Shown here: positions 1-12,265 of the stretch, piece by piece
Layout: each line of letters begins with the position of its first letter
How positions within the stretch are numbered: position 1 is the first letter of the stretch
NCBI RefSeq assembly: GCF_028372415.1
Contig: NC_092878.1
Coordinates: 3,747,501-3,811,500, forward strand
From: Notamacropus eugenii
Taxonomy: Eukaryota > Chordata > Mammalia > Diprotodontia > Macropodidae
Length of the DNA stretch: 64,000 nt
Reading direction: 5' to 3'
Translations under genes and position numbers: made by a program
Notes under the pieces: model-generated
Database searches by the model: none
What the model was told of the DNA's origin: nothing
The model's input: the letters and a program-made list of their open reading frames with translations, nothing else

Positions 1-19
1 AACCAACATATGGCTTCAG

Positions 20-87
20 TCTGAGAAATCAGCACAGACCAATAGACAGCACTTCTGTCTGAGAAATTAACACAGATCAATAGAGGG
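20..87. repeat. Two-copy imperfect tandem repeat, period 38
   Basis: The words tctgagaaatcagcacagac (20-39) and tctgagaaattaacacagat (58-77) are about 85 percent alike and are followed by caatagacag / caatagaggg. The function is unknown; this is probably a small duplication. Confidence 0.6.
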
Positions 88-206
88 AGTGCTGACATCA
101 CCAACATCCTTCCTGTTAGGCTTCCCCATAAGCAAGTTTCCCTGACCTGCTCATGCTCACTTCTCTCTCTCAGCTCTGCTTCTCTCTACTCTCTCTTCTC
201 CCTCCA

Positions 207-209
207 AGC

Positions 210-278
<69 letters not shown>

Positions 279-302
279 TCACTCTCTCACTCTCACTCTC
301 TT

Positions 303-333
<31 letters not shown>

Positions 334-357
334 CACTCTCACTCTTTCTCTCTCTCC
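207..357. repeat. (CT)n microsatellite, degenerating to CACTCT
   Basis: A pure (TC)n run to about 272 is followed by interrupted ctcac/tctca units to 357. Open frames across it encode only Ser/Leu repeats and are artefacts. Confidence 0.95.
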
Positions 358-589
358 ATACATACATATATATACATGCTATTTCCAATCAAAGACTCTT
401 GATTCATTACAGGCAGGCAGTGATTAAGTGTTTTGTCTAGGTGGGGCTTAGTTTTTCACATAACTATTAAGTGTCTGAGGCTGCATTGGAATTCAAGTAT
501 TCATGATTCCAAGCTACCTATTGCACTACCTAGCTATAGACCTAGGATTAATCTATTCATTGATGATAATTGAGCCATAAGAAGCTGAG

Positions 590-1110
590 GTCACCAAGTG
601 AGAGAGGAGAGAGAAAAGAGAAGAGGACCCAGGACAGAACCTTGGGGGATGATCCAGCAAAAGAGACTGAGATGGAGCAGTGAGGCAGATAGCAGTAACA
701 TCAGGAGAGAGACATGTTGTTAAAAAAAAAAAAAAAAAGTGCCCAGAAATCTACAATGATCAATAGTGTCCAATTTTTCAGACAGGTCAGGAAGAATCCA
801 AATCTTACAATTAAGAGAATCCTGGTAAAACTGGTGATGAGGTTGAAAGCCTGACAACAGTAAAAGGACTGCCTTAATTACAGTGCCCTCTCGGTTGATG
901 CTAGAGAATTTGTAGCAAACTCAGTGAGCATGGTTATGTGACTTCTTGCAGCTGCAGTCAGCAGCATGTGAGTAGGAATGGAGGAGGTGCAAGGTGGGAA
1001 CATACAGGGTTGGATTTGGGCAAAGTATGAGAAGAACAGAGAGTAGTGTAGGGTGGAACTATATCACTAAGATATCAATATTGGGAAGGGAGGAAAATAT
1101 AACCAGATAG
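590..1110 (+). repeat. Old unclassified interspersed repeat
   Basis: The reading (ggggatgatccagcaaaaga, aaaagagactgagatggagc, then gatcaatagtgtccaatttt) resembles a long, ancient mammal-wide repeat of which other parts occur at 12.9-13.7, 43.6-44.5 and 52.7-53.1 kb. I cannot recall its family name. It includes an A run at 722-738. Confidence 0.45.
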
Positions 1111-1329
1111 GGGATGATGGCCTGGGAAAGTACTAAAGGGTAGCAGGATTAAATGTCATAGTGAAAATGAAGAATGAGTTGGGAGGAACAAGTCATAGGG
1201 AAAGATAGAAAGATAGGGGTAAATGATTGGTTAAAAGAAGTTCTTAATCATTGTAATACAACAGCTCTGGCTGATGGTAAGACCAAGGGTGTAATTGTTG
1301 CTGTGTGTAACCGAGGTGAAGTGAAGAAA

Positions 1330-1380
1330 CAGTGTGTATGTGTGTGTATATTATATATAGATATAGATATAGATATAGAT
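1330..1380. repeat. TG-rich run followed by (ATAGAT)n
   Basis: A tgtgtatgtgtgtgtat stretch is followed by about four atagat units. It sits where other HAL1 copies carry a CA/TA-rich simple repeat after ORF1, so it is probably part of the antisense element that follows. Confidence 0.8.
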
Positions 1381-3790
1381 GTTCTTCCCTCTTGGAACCA
1401 ATTCCAACGAGAGTGAAGTTCAAGCATTGTCCTGCCCCATCTTCCCTCACTTCTGATGTAAAATGTAAAAGTTCTTTCTTGCATACCTCTTTTATGAGAG
1501 AAAATTTTCCCCATTCTACTTCTCCCTTCCTTCTTATCCTAGTGCATCGCTCTTTCTCATCCCTTAATTTTGTTGGAGATCACTCCAACATAACTGACTC
1601 ACACTTATGCCTTCCATGCATATTCCTTTTAACTTCCCTAATAATGATGAAGTTCTTAAGGGTTATCTGTATCACCTTCCCATATAGGAATGTAAACAGT
1701 TTAATTTATTGAGTTGTTTATGATTTCTCTTTCATGTTTACCTTTTTATGTTTCCCTTGAGTCTCCTGTTTGAATGTCAGATTTTCTATTCAGCTCTGAT
1801 TTTTTTTTTATCAGGAATGCTTGAAAGTCCTCTATTTCATTAAATATTCATTTTCTCTCATTAAGGATTATATTCTGCTTTACTGGTAGGTAATTGTTGG
1901 TTGTAATCCTAGCTCCTTTTCCTTCTGAAATATCATATTCCAAGCCTTCTGTTCCTTTAATATGGAAGGTGATAAATCTTGTGTGATGCTGACTGTGCCT
2001 ACCTGGTATTTCAATTGTTTCTTTCTGGGTCTCTCTGACTTGCAAGCTCTAGAATTTGACTATAATATTCATGGGAATTTTCATTTTGGGATCTCTTTCA
2101 GGAGGTGATTGATGGGTCTTTTAACTTCTGTTTTACTCTCTGGAGTTAAGCTATCAGGGCAGTTTTCCTTAATAATTTCTTTAACTATGCTGTCTAGGCA
2201 CTGGTAGTCCACTCATTCTTAAATTATCTATTTTCCGGGTCAGTTGTTTTTCCAGTGAGATATTTCACATTTTCTTCTATTTTTTCATTCTTTGACTTTG
2301 TTTTGTTGTTTCTTGATGCCTTGTGGAGTCATTGGCTTCCAGGTATCCAGTTCTAATTTTTAAGGATTCCTTTTCTTCAGTGAGCTTTTGTACCCTTTCT
2401 TTTTTCATTTGGCCAATTCTGCTTTTAAAGTTCTTTTCTTCAGTGAATTATTGTACTTCCTTTTCCATTTGTCCTATTCAGCTTTTTAAGGAATTCTTTT
2501 CTATCAGAAAAAGAAATTGAATGAGCCATCAATGAACTCCCTAGAAAAAAATCTCCAGGGTCAGATGGATTCACAAGTAAATTCTATCAAACATTTAAAA
2601 AACAGTTCCAATACTATGTAGACTATTTGGGAAAGTTGGCAAAGAAGGATGCCTATACAATTCTTTTTATGATACAAATATGGTTTGGATACCTAAACTG
2701 GGAAGAGTCAAAACAGAAAGAAAATTATAGACCAATTTTCCTAATGAATATAGATGCAAAAATTTTAAATAAGATATTAGCAAAAAGATTATAGCAACTT
2801 ATCATGAGAATAATACACTATGCTCAGGTAGGATTATACTAGCAATGCAGGGCTGGTTCAATATTGGGAAAACTATGAGCATTATTGATCACATCAAAGA
2901 CAAAACTAACAGGAACTATATGATTATCTCAATAGATGCAGAAAAAGCTTTTGACAAAATACAACACCCATTCCTATTGCAAATACTGGAGAGCATAGGA
3001 ATAAAGGGAGCCTTCCTTAAAACAAAAAACCTAAAACCTTCAGCAAGTATTATATGTAATGGGGACAAGCTAGATGCATAAGATCAGGGGTGAAACAAAA
3101 ATGTCCTTTATCACCACTGTTATTCAGGGTTGTACTAGAAATGTTAGATTTAGCAATAAGAGAAGAAAAAGAAATTGAAGAAATTAGAATAGGCAAAGAA
3201 GAAACTAAATTATCACTCTTTGCAGATGATATGATGATATACGTAGAGAATCCTAGAGAATCAAGTAAAAACTACTTGAAATAATAAACAACTTTGACAA
3301 GTTGCAGGATACAAAATAAACCCACATAAATCATCTGCATTTCTGTGTATTACTAACAAAGCCCAACAGCAAGAGATAGAAAGAGAAACCCCATTTAAAG
3401 TTGCAATAGACACTATAAAATATTTGGGAGTCTACCTGCCAAAACAAACCCAGGGACTATATGGACACAATTACAAAACACTTTTCACACAAATAAAGTC
3501 AGATCTAAGTAACTGGAAAAAAGATATAAGGAGTTCTTTTTTCTGTGAATATTTGTACCTCTTTTACCATTAGGCTAATTGTTGGGTTTTTTAAAGATAT
3601 TTTCTTCAATTTTTTTGCATCTTTTACCAAGCTGTTAATTCTCTTTCCATAATTTTCTTTCATCACTCTCATTTCTTTTCCCAACTTTTCCTCTGCCACT
3701 CTTATCTCTCTAACTCTTCTAGAAATTCTTTCTGTGCATGTGTTTAATTAGCATTTTTCTTTGAGGCTTAGGTTGTAGTTGTTTTCAAGT
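1381..3790 (-). mobile_element. Antisense HAL1/L1 ORF1-type copy, interrupted at 2503-3526
   Basis: In the minus direction this follows the ORF1 order seen in the better copies below. From high to low coordinate: the N-terminal coiled coil (3530-3780), the RRM-like part (about 2050-2300) and the C-terminal domain (about 1850-2050), then a non-coding 3' part. It is heavily mutated. About 1.4 kb remains after the inserted L1 fragment is removed. Neither end shows a clear target-site duplication. Confidence 0.75.
2503..3526 (+). mobile_element. L1 ORF2 fragment (reverse transcriptase) in sense orientation
   Basis: This is a piece of L1 ORF2 on the plus strand. It shows RT motif A (SIDAEKAFDKIQHPF, near 2930-2975) and the catalytic FADD motif ([13 protein letters not shown], near 3215-3255), with stops and a frame break between about 2790 and 3090. 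It is truncated at both ends, with no 3' UTR. It is flanked by similar words, taaggaattcttttct (2487-2502) and taaggagttctttttt (3527-3542), which read as a diverged target-site duplication within the antisense HAL1. Confidence 0.8.
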
Positions 3791-3814
3791 TATTGTCTTC
3801 TTCTGAGTTTGTGT

Positions 3815-3990
3815 CTTGGGTGACACAGTAGATAGAGTGCTGACTCTGGACTCAGGAAGACTCATCTTCCCAAGGTCAAATCTGACCTCAGACTCTTGCT
3901 GCACAGTAACAGCAATATAGTGATGATGGTTAGCTGTACATGACTTGGCTACTCTGATGTGCAGTGATAATACACTGGTCTGACACAAAA
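3815..3990 (+). mobile_element. tRNA-type marsupial SINE, truncated
   Basis: It reads tgggtgacacagtagataga then gtgctgactctggactcagg, the diverged head of the SINE best seen at 20687 and 35145. Confidence 0.7.
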
Positions 3991-4439
3991 TGCTATCTAC
4001 CTCCAGAGAGAGAGTAGATGGACTCAGAACGCAAGCTGAAATATCATTTTCTTGCTTTATTTTTGTTTGGCTTTTTTGTTCCATATGGCTAATATGGAAA
4101 TATGTTTTGCAGGATTTCATGTGTATAAATGCTACCATTCTGCCTGCCTTCTCAGAGGCTGGGGAAGTGGTGGGAGGAAGAAAAAGAACTTGGGAATCAG
4201 AATTTAAAAAGAAAAGAATGTCAAAAATAAATAATAAATTTGGAGAAAACAACAGGACTTGTGCTTGTTGTAACACCAAATAAGTTAGTCTATATTATAA
4301 ACTCTTATTATATTATTCTGCAATGATTGTGGATGTGGGTAGCTATGCCTTTTAGGAATATATACTTCACCCTGGTTTGCATTTCAAAAAAGGAGTTGTG
4401 TTTTTGTGAGAGGAAAAAAGGAAGAAGGGAAGGCAGGGT

Positions 4440-4600
4440 TAGAGGGGAAATTCTGTTCATTCCTACCTGGGTAACTTACAGCAAGATGCTTAGCATCTCT
4501 GGGCCTTAATTTCCTCATCTGCAAAATGATAGAGTTGGACCAGAAAATTTCTGTGTTCCTTCCTCCTCCAGATCCTATGATCAATTTAATTTTATGATCA
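4440..4600 (+). mobile_element. MIR-type SINE core and tail
   Basis: It shows the diagnostic MIR order: taacttacagcaagatgctt, then ctctgggccttaatttcctc, then atctgcaaaatgatag. The copy is old and 5' truncated. Confidence 0.75.
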
Positions 4601-6085
4601 AAGAAAAAAGATCAAGTATGAAAAGTGTGCTAATTTTCCTATTAACCACACATGGAAAGCTTAGCTGTTTGGACCATGAGATCTCAAGGAAGGCACTAAT
4701 GTTCACCTAATGACAGGGCAACCTAATTACAGGCAAAGTAATGATGAGGAAATAGGCAGAATAGTGAGTGTTTCAAAAGTACTATAGTTGCAAACCCAAC
4801 CAACTAAAAGCATTAAAGTATCATCATACTCCCAAGCAAGCTTATAAACATTGAGGGCAGGGGACCATATCATATGTTCATTTTTTTTTGTATGCCTACA
4901 ATGCATAGAGCTGAGTTTTGGAGTAGAAAATCTACTGAAGATTTGGGTTTCTTTTTTTTAAGACTCAAGTTGCATCACAAAGGTCCCTTCCAGCTCTTGA
5001 GTTTATAAAAATTACCAGGAAATACTATGTTTTTATATTCTGAAGTTCATGAGATGCTGATCATTTTCAATTTATTCAAAAACTGCATCTAAGTAGCCAT
5101 AATTTTCCCTATTATTGTAGTAAATTTTCCATTTGGAAAGCCTTTGATGATAGTAGTAATCCAATAACTGGATTTCCCTGACAACAAACTGAGCTCTTCA
5201 CTGGTCCACAGTGAATATGCCCAGCTATATGCCTTCTACCCTGCACCAAAGCTGTATGAGATCCCAGGGTGAATTTCAGAACAAGAAAGACCCTCTTCTC
5301 CACCCCAACATTTATCAATTATGGGCAACTCAAGTTATTTAAAGTAGTCACTGCACACTGACCCTGCTGTTGGCCAGCCTGGAATGTACCACAACCCCTT
5401 TCCCTCATTAGTGTACAGTCACTGATTTGCGGTGGCAAGCTTTGCTGACAGATAACCAGAATCGAGATCAAATTACCTTGAGTATAAATATTCAAACTCC
5501 ACAATAAAAAAAGTAAGATATCTGGGAATACATTAGCTTTTACCCGCACATGAAAATAAGGGCTTTACGAAGTCAACATCTGTTTTTAATTATCAGTTAT
5601 GTGGGGGAAAAGCAGACAGGCAGCACAGAAATTAAACCCCCTCTGCTCATAAAAGGTTGCCAGCTGTGGGTAATAAGTCAGCCCATCTTCACACAGAAAG
5701 TTTGGGTGGAAGGGGGGTAAAAGGGTGTGGAATATTTTATGAGCAAGTGCAGCTTTTTTTTCACAATGTTTTGTTTTAACCAAGATTTTCAACATTCTTA
5801 CATACACCAAGACGCTAAGGTTTGGTTCCAATTTAACCAACGTGATTTTTTTAACCCCACATTTAAAATTTTTGTTAAGGCCATGCCTAATTCAATTCAA
5901 AAAGTAAATAGGCCTATTCACATAAAATACACTTTTTTTTTTTTATCAGTAGACAAACATTTAACTCCTACTATATGTCAAGGATGTATAGCCTCCTAAA
6001 AATATGCTAAGGAAAATCATGTCCACTGTGATACTGATATAGGTTGTACTTGTTGGGACCCAAGCCATCACCCGCAAGGGGCAAC
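4601..6085. other. Unique intronic sequence, no gene seen
   Basis: No coding exon or repeat was recognised. The segment 5340-5900 looks free of transposons and of mixed composition, so it is a place to look for conserved non-coding sequence. Open frames here are short and lack splice sites. Confidence 0.5.
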
Positions 6086-6295
6086 AGATTTGGGGGAAAG
6101 GCTCCAAAGAAAGGCGACATGGCACAAAGAATACTTGATTGAGAATTAAAGGAAGTGAGCCATTATTGCTATTTCCCACCTGCATATCTTTGGGAAAAGT
6201 CATTTAATCTTTCAGAACCTTGTTTTCCCCATTTGTAAAATTACATGAACTCTGAACTCCCTTCCTGTTCTAACTCTGATTCTATGACTCAAGGT
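6086..6295 (+). mobile_element. MIR-type SINE
   Basis: It reads atggcacaaagaatacttga, then tttgggaaaagtcatttaat, then ccccatttgtaaaattacat, the typical MIR arrangement, diverged. Confidence 0.65.
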
Positions 6296-6480
6296 CCAAC
6301 CCTTCTGTTTCCAGAAACCAGCACTGATAAACACTGAAGGTATGGATTCCCTAACTGAGTCTAATGTAGCTCTAACTTCAGGGGAAAAAGTTAGAAAACA
6401 CACAGACTTATGTGGTGATTCTGTGCTTGAAATGGATCACATTCAATTTGAAAAATAGCTCTTATGTACCATGTACAAGG

Positions 6481-6705
6481 CACAGTGTAGTGGATAGAGG
6501 CCTGGCCTCAGAACCAGGAAGACCAGAATTCAAGTGTCATTTTTGGCATATACTGATTGTATAACCCTGGTCAAGCCCTTAACCTCTCCATACTAGGCAA
6601 CTCTAAGACTATAAGTTAGACAGAAGGTGCTGACCTGAATTGGCAGAGGAAGATTCCTCACTTAGAAGGTCCCTATAACAATGAAATCAAAGGTTCATTC
6701 CCTGT
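6481..6705 (+). mobile_element. tRNA-type marsupial SINE
   Basis: The head cacagtgtagtggatagagg and body agaaccaggaagaccagaat correspond to the marsupial SINE seen elsewhere; the tail (ggcagaggaagattcctcac) is that of the longer variant. Confidence 0.75.
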
Positions 6706-7680
6706 CTACTACTACCACCACCACTAGCATCCAATGCTACAAGGCAGAACCAACCAGATTTGAGGAGAGAGAAGTGGAAACCTTGAGATAAAAAAACCTG
6801 AATCCTTCTCCAAAACAATAGAACGTATGGAGAGCATTTCTTGGTCTTGACTAGTGCTTAAACTCAGCTTACTGTTGAACTTGTTGATCTAGGATTACCT
6901 AACTCTGCCACTCACCTAGTCCATTGCTCTCCCCAATCCCTTCCTGCTCTCTTTACACTTACTGGTTTTCAGTTATCCAATGGACTGAAGCACTACTTCT
7001 TCCCACACTTGAATAGGTGGCTTGCACTTTGGTTAATGATTTTCATTGACTGATGGTGTCAAGAAGTCGGACTCTTGTAATTGTTGAGACTGAAGTATGG
7101 AATGTGCTTCACTCTCTTTAGTTCATGTGGCTGCTTTTCCTTATTTTGTTTAAGAGAGAAACTTCCCTTTCATTTAAGGCTTTTAAAGACATAGACAAGC
7201 ATCCAGGTGGTTGCTGTTTCCAGCTTTCTGGGGTGTGCAAGTCAAGGCTGGAGAAAAGCTTTTCAATCAAAAGTCCTACCTCACAATTTATAAGAGGAAA
7301 GCTGTCATTTTGATCTCAGACCACTCTCCCATTTAGCTAACAATGCCTCTCTTCTCTTTTGCTTCCCCTTGCATATTTCCACATGGTCTTTTTTTTTTTT
7401 TTTACTCCATCCAACATAGCACCAACCAAAAGAAAAGGAGGTGCCAACCCATGCACATTCACTGCTTAGCTGTGCAACTTTCCCCAAAGCTGCATAAAAT
7501 AGTTACTGACTTTTTCCAGTGGGGAGATTTCTGACCTGACTAAACTTCTGCCCATATCCTTGCTTTTTGAATACAGTATTATGTAAAAGTTTCTTTGCAT
7601 GATTTCGTAATACATTCTACATACATTCAGCACAGTATAGATTCCCAAATTTTAGAACCTGATTTCTACCTGAAACTCCA
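6706..7680. other. Unique intronic sequence, no gene seen
   Basis: There is a T run at 7388-7403. Nothing else was recognised on either strand. Confidence 0.5.
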
Positions 7681-7689
7681 GCACAATAT

Positions 7690-7774
7690 TCTTTAATCTC
7701 CTTTCTCCCTTTCTCCCTCTCCTTCCTTCCCTCCCTCTCTCTGTCTCTCTATCTCTCTGTCTCTATCTCTCTCA

Positions 7775-7872
<98 letters not shown>

Positions 7873-7900
7873 CTGTCTCTCTCTCACACACACACACATT
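7690..7900. repeat. Compound (CT)n-(CA)n-(CT)n microsatellite
   Basis: Ordered blocks of ct-rich, pure (CA) (7776-7819), pure (CT) (7820-7866) and a short (CA) (7885-7898). The open frame through it is an artefact. Confidence 0.95.
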
Positions 7901-7959
7901 CTTTCACTGGGGGTATGTATACACTTCAATCCATACACATAACATACACCCACACCCAT

Positions 7960-8700
7960 ACATATCTATATAGACTGATTTTCTAATGAGGGCATGATAG
8001 AACAAGACTGCATAAACCAAAAACCAGGTCTGGCAATTTTGTTCTAGAAAAAAAAGTTTGGATTTATTTTTAGAATATTTTTAATTGAAGTTGTTTGGAC
8101 CCATGTTGATGAGGCTGCTAAGTCTTGTCTTTTCTCAAACTCTGCCAGTTGCCTAAGAGGCTGCGACCAAGGAAACCAGGGGCAGAAAAGGCAAATAACA
8201 CTTTTTCTTGAACATGGCAAACAAAGGAGCTTTGTTCCACCGCAGCGGCCATGTGCGTGAGCAGAGTAACCATTTTTTTGCAGCCACCTTGAGCCAGACA
8301 CAATTACAAAACTGCTCAGAAGATCAAGCCCCTTTTTACTCAAAGGGCTTGGTTAAGTTCCAATTTGGGTTATTTTATAAAGTATACAGTGCCCAAACCA
8401 CAATTCAACAAACTTGTTATTAAACTAACTAATGAGATAAATAGAAGACTTCAGTCGCCTGAGGAAATCAGGTTGGGGAAAGGACATTGTATCAATTTTT
8501 TAACCACAATTTGGACTTCGGATTATAAACATGGTTTATGGAATGGGGTGTGGAAGGGAGGGTAGGTTAGGGAAGATAATTTCATCATGAAAATGGGTTT
8601 TCTCCCCTTTTATGGAAATTCAGAATGAATGTGTGAATATGTTAGAGCCAAAATTCTATCAATTGGGAGAAGAAAATGGTTCAGAATAAAATTGTTCTAA
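7960..8700. other. Unique intronic sequence, no gene seen
   Basis: The stretch 8090-8430 has a higher G+C than its surroundings and no repeat signature. No splice-bounded exon was found. Confidence 0.45.
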
Positions 8701-8746
8701 ATGATCCACAAAAGTGAAAATACACACACGTATGCAGCCGTGTACA

Positions 8747-8766
8747 CACACACACACACACACACA

Positions 8767-8839
<73 letters not shown>

Positions 8840-8845
8840 TCTCCC
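8747..8845. repeat. Compound (CA)n-(CT)n microsatellite
   Basis: Pure (CA) to about 8769, then pure (CT) to about 8834. It has the same CA-to-CT order as the array 1 kb upstream. Confidence 0.95.
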
Positions 8846-9339
8846 ATTACCCTTTTATTTTCATTATGAGCCAACTCTTGAAAGCTTAGGATTTCTTTGA
8901 GAGTTGAAAGCAACATTTTAAATAAAAACAAAAATTTGACCAGACTATTTTAAAAAAAAACCCCACCCACTCATCCTAGGAGAGACACAAAAAAGAAAGA
9001 AAAGTAAACAAATTCATCATTTGTTACTCCTCACTCACCCAATAAAAGGTGCTACCACCTGCCTTGGGCAGGGGGCTATTTACCTCGATCTGGTGTTTAA
9101 GAACCAGAAGTCTTATTCTAATTCTAAAATCTTGTCTTTAATTTTCCATGGAAAGCCAATACTTTGGAAAGAAAAAAAAAGAATCCTGGTTCTAGGCATG
9201 ACACATATATCCTATCCTATTTATATCATCTTTCATAACCTATGATGTCATATCATAGCCAAATGCCTATTTATGTCAAAACCTCCCAGCTTTCCTTTTC
9301 CTTCTGCCTCTACAATACATCTCAACAAATCTCCTATTT

Positions 9340-11160
9340 CTGTCCTCACTTGCTGTGCTTTCATTTCTCTCTCTCATTCTTCCTTTCTATTCACTCACCA
9401 CGATCTGCAGTGACTCTCCTCCTCCCTGTTCTATGCCTCCAACACTGCTCCTCCTCCTCCTTAGCAAAGGACTTCTCTCCTACTTTGCTAAGAAAATTGA
9501 GGCCAACTATCACATTCCTTCTTCCCTGTTCCATATTTCTGAATACTCCATCGCTCTCTTCTCATTGGGTCTACGCTCTGAGAAAAGAGGGGACTCTTCC
9601 CTTTGTTTCTTTTGCCAACTACTCTACTGTGCCCTTGATCCCATAACTGCCTGTCTCATTGGGATCTTGGCCTCTCCTTTCACTTTTGTCTGCAATTTCT
9701 CCCTCTCCATGGCCTCCGTCAATGTTGCCTGCAAGCATGACTGGTTGACTGTCCTTAAGAAACCTTTTCGACTCTGCTATCACCCCAAACTGTTATCCTG
9801 CATCTTTCTTCCCTTTCTTATCCGGGTTCCTAAAAAAAAAAGGCATCTCCACTCATTGTCTCCACTATCTTACCCCTCAGTCTCTTACGAGTCCCTTGCA
9901 ATGGGACTCATTGCTCAGCTGAAATTGACCTCTCTCCAAGGTTCCCAGTGATCTGCCAACTCCTGACTGTGCTGGTTTTATTTGTCCCTGTTCTTCATCA
10001 TTCTTGATCCCTGTGAAGCTTTTCACACTGTCCACCACCCAGCCCTTTTGGTTACTCCCTCTTCTCTCTATTTGTCAGGATGCTTTCCCCTGATTTTCTT
10101 CTTGCCTGATTTTTTTCTCCTTTGCAAGATGATCATCCTTTTCTTTCCAGCTGTGGAGCCCTTACTAAAGCTTTGTCCTGGGCCTTCTCTCTACGTATCT
10201 CACTGATCTCATTAGCTTCCATGGATTCAGTTATCACATCTACACAGGTGACTCAAAAACCAATCTATCTAGTTCTAAAGTCTCTCCTAAACTCTAGGAC
10301 TGTAGTAATTGACTGCTAAATTACTTGGATGCACCATAAGGCACCTCAAAGCTGGTATCTTTCCCCTAAATCTGCCCCACCTCCAGACTTCCCTATTTCT
10401 GTTAAGGGCACCACCATCTTGCCAATGGAGTTCACAAATTCATGATCATCCTTGACTCTTACCCCGTTATCAGCCACCCACATCCAAATAGTTGCCTGAG
10501 AGAAGAGGGGACCCTTCTCTTTGTCTTCTGACAAAGATTCTGTTGAATCTACCTCACTCCCATATCTCTCTCATCCTCTCCCCCTTCTTACCACTCCCAT
10601 GGTCACCCACACTCATTCTGACCCTCAGCCATGTAACATGTCACCAGTGTGATTGTAGCCAAGTCACTTCATCTCTGTATAAAATGTGTCCTCATGTATA
10701 AAATGTTGGGATTAAATCAGATAGCTCCTAAAGTCCCTCCCAGTTCAGAATCTATGATGCTGTATTAGTCTCCTGAATGGTCTCCCTTCTCCAATTCATC
10801 TTCCATGCAACTGTGAAAATAATCTCCCCAGAGCACAGGTTTCACCATATCACTTCCTTACCCCCAAATCCTCAGTCTCCCCTTTGTCTCTTGAATAAAC
10901 TATGAGCTCTTAAACCTGCCACAATCTGGCTCCCAAACCTGCCCTTCCAACCCTTTCACATTACTCTCCTTTTTATGTTCAACCTTCTGGCCAAAATGAC
11001 CTACGTGCTGTATCCCAAACTTGTCATTTCCTTTCAAGCTTCCCCCACCCCACGGACCATGCCTGCAATGCATTCCTTCTTCACATATGTCTTAGAATCC
11101 TCTTCCTAAAAGGAATCCCTCCTGAAGTTCCCTGCAGTTGTCAGTTCTCTGTCCCTGCTT
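9340..11160 (+). mobile_element. L2-clade LINE, long but decayed
   Basis: In the plus direction the order follows the L2 reverse-transcriptase region. A motif-A remnant reads IILDPCEAFHTVHHPALL (about 9995-10050). A former YADD site is at about 10230-10255 (tacacaggtgactcaaaaac). The block ctgccccacctccagacttc ... gggcaccaccatcttgccaa (10373-10425) and the 3' L2 text (atctggctcccaaacctgcc, 10924) follow. Many stops and indels make this an ancient, dead copy. The 198-codon open frame at 9355-9951 is not the ancestral frame throughout. A MIR sits inside it at about 10612-10770. Confidence 0.75.
10612..10770 (+). mobile_element. MIR-type SINE inside the L2
   Basis: It reads gattgtagccaagtcacttc, then atctctgtataaaatgtgtc, then a tail with ttgggattaaatcagatagc. 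Confidence 0.65.
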
Positions 11161-11191
11161 AAATTACTTTGAGATATCTGGATACAGATTT

Positions 11192-11450
11192 GTCTGAGAG
11201 CCAGCCTGGTGTAGCAGACAGAGTGCTGGGCTTAGTGTCATGAAATGCCTGTCCTCTCTGGCTAGTTGTGCAACTCTGGGAAAGTTCCTTCCCTCTGCCT
11301 CAGTTTAGGACTTAGCTACTAACTGGCAGTTGCTGTAATGGATTCCACAGATTCTTTGGATGTAATTTCCGGAGAGCACGCCAATATTGTATTGTATCCT
11401 CAGGACTTAGCATGGTGCCCTGCACAGATAGGTGCTCAATCATCAGGTTT
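11192..11450 (+). mobile_element. SINE followed by an L2 3' end
   Basis: gccagcctggtgtagcagac and gagtgctgggcttagtgtca mark the SINE. From about 11385 the text tcctcaggacttagcatggt and gataggtgctcaatcatcag is the L2 3' terminus. Confidence 0.65.
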
Positions 11451-12130
11451 GTTTTTGTTTTTTATGAAATATATCTGTTCAGATTTGGTTGGTCATGAGA
11501 ATACATCGTGATACCCAAGGAGATATGACAACAAGCACTGAAGGCTATAATTCTTAACTAAGTTCATTTTATCAGGTATTGCCAGGGAATGAACTGTTCC
11601 ACATAATTAAATTTCTCTATAAAAGAAACTTGCCTCTTTAAGTAGCAAGACTGCTTTTAACTATGATAGAAATCTTTCTAAACCCTCTTGCACAATTTTC
11701 TCTTTTCAAAAGGAATAAATGGAACATGATTTAACCTTTTCTAGATGACTCAAGGGCTGTCAGGATAAACACTGGGTATTGTGCTGCCCTCGGGGCCAAG
11801 GAGGGATGGAGGATTGCTTGTCCTGCCACTAAATGGCCCCAAATTGTTTTTATTTTCTAGTGATTGCGCCTGCTTTTTCTCATTCGTGCTTTCTCTTGCA
11901 ATGTCCAGGAATATCAGTTATCATCTGTCACTGCTTTCGCTGCCTCTAAGACGTCCTTCCTTCACAACCTCCCCGCATAAATCTAGTGCTTCTACTAAAC
12001 AGGAAATTGGAAGCCAGATGGCCAAGCCTATTAAATCCACAGAGTACTAAGTTCCTAAAGCTGTGAGGAAAGGTAGCTCCTCCATGGAGTAAAATACATA
12101 AACTTTGCGTCAGTTACTTTTCTTCTTTTT
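11451..12130. other. Unique intronic sequence, no gene seen
   Basis: No exon or repeat was recognised. The 89-codon plus frame at 11781 has no supporting splice sites. Confidence 0.45.
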
Positions 12131-12265
12131 TTTTGCTTATTTCTCAGGTCAGAGTGTCATAGACTGGGAGCTTTTATAGAGGAGGAAATGTGAGCGGCTG
12201 AAGGAGGGAAAATTTGAATTCAGGTCTTCTAGACTCCAAGTTCAGAGCTCTCATCATCTAGCTGC
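12131..12265. mobile_element. Old MIR-like repeat
   Basis: It shows cagagtgtcatagactggga, then gaattcaggtcttctagact, then the end catctagctgcccca. This is the same family as 59370-59540 and 61090-61285. Confidence 0.6.

Noticed and set aside
1381-3790. Explaining the inverted L1 arrangement by twin priming
   Set aside because: Twin priming gives one inversion with the 3' part intact; here ORF1 text in antisense lies on both sides of the sense ORF2 piece and the flanks look duplicated, which fits insertion better.
7693-8931. Open frames rich in Arg-Glu, Ser-Leu or Val-Cys repeats
   Set aside because: They are translations of (CT)n and (CA)n microsatellites.
9355-9951. 198-codon plus-strand open frame
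   Set aside because: It lies in a decayed L2; the sequence follows L2 text but the frame is not the L2 protein throughout.
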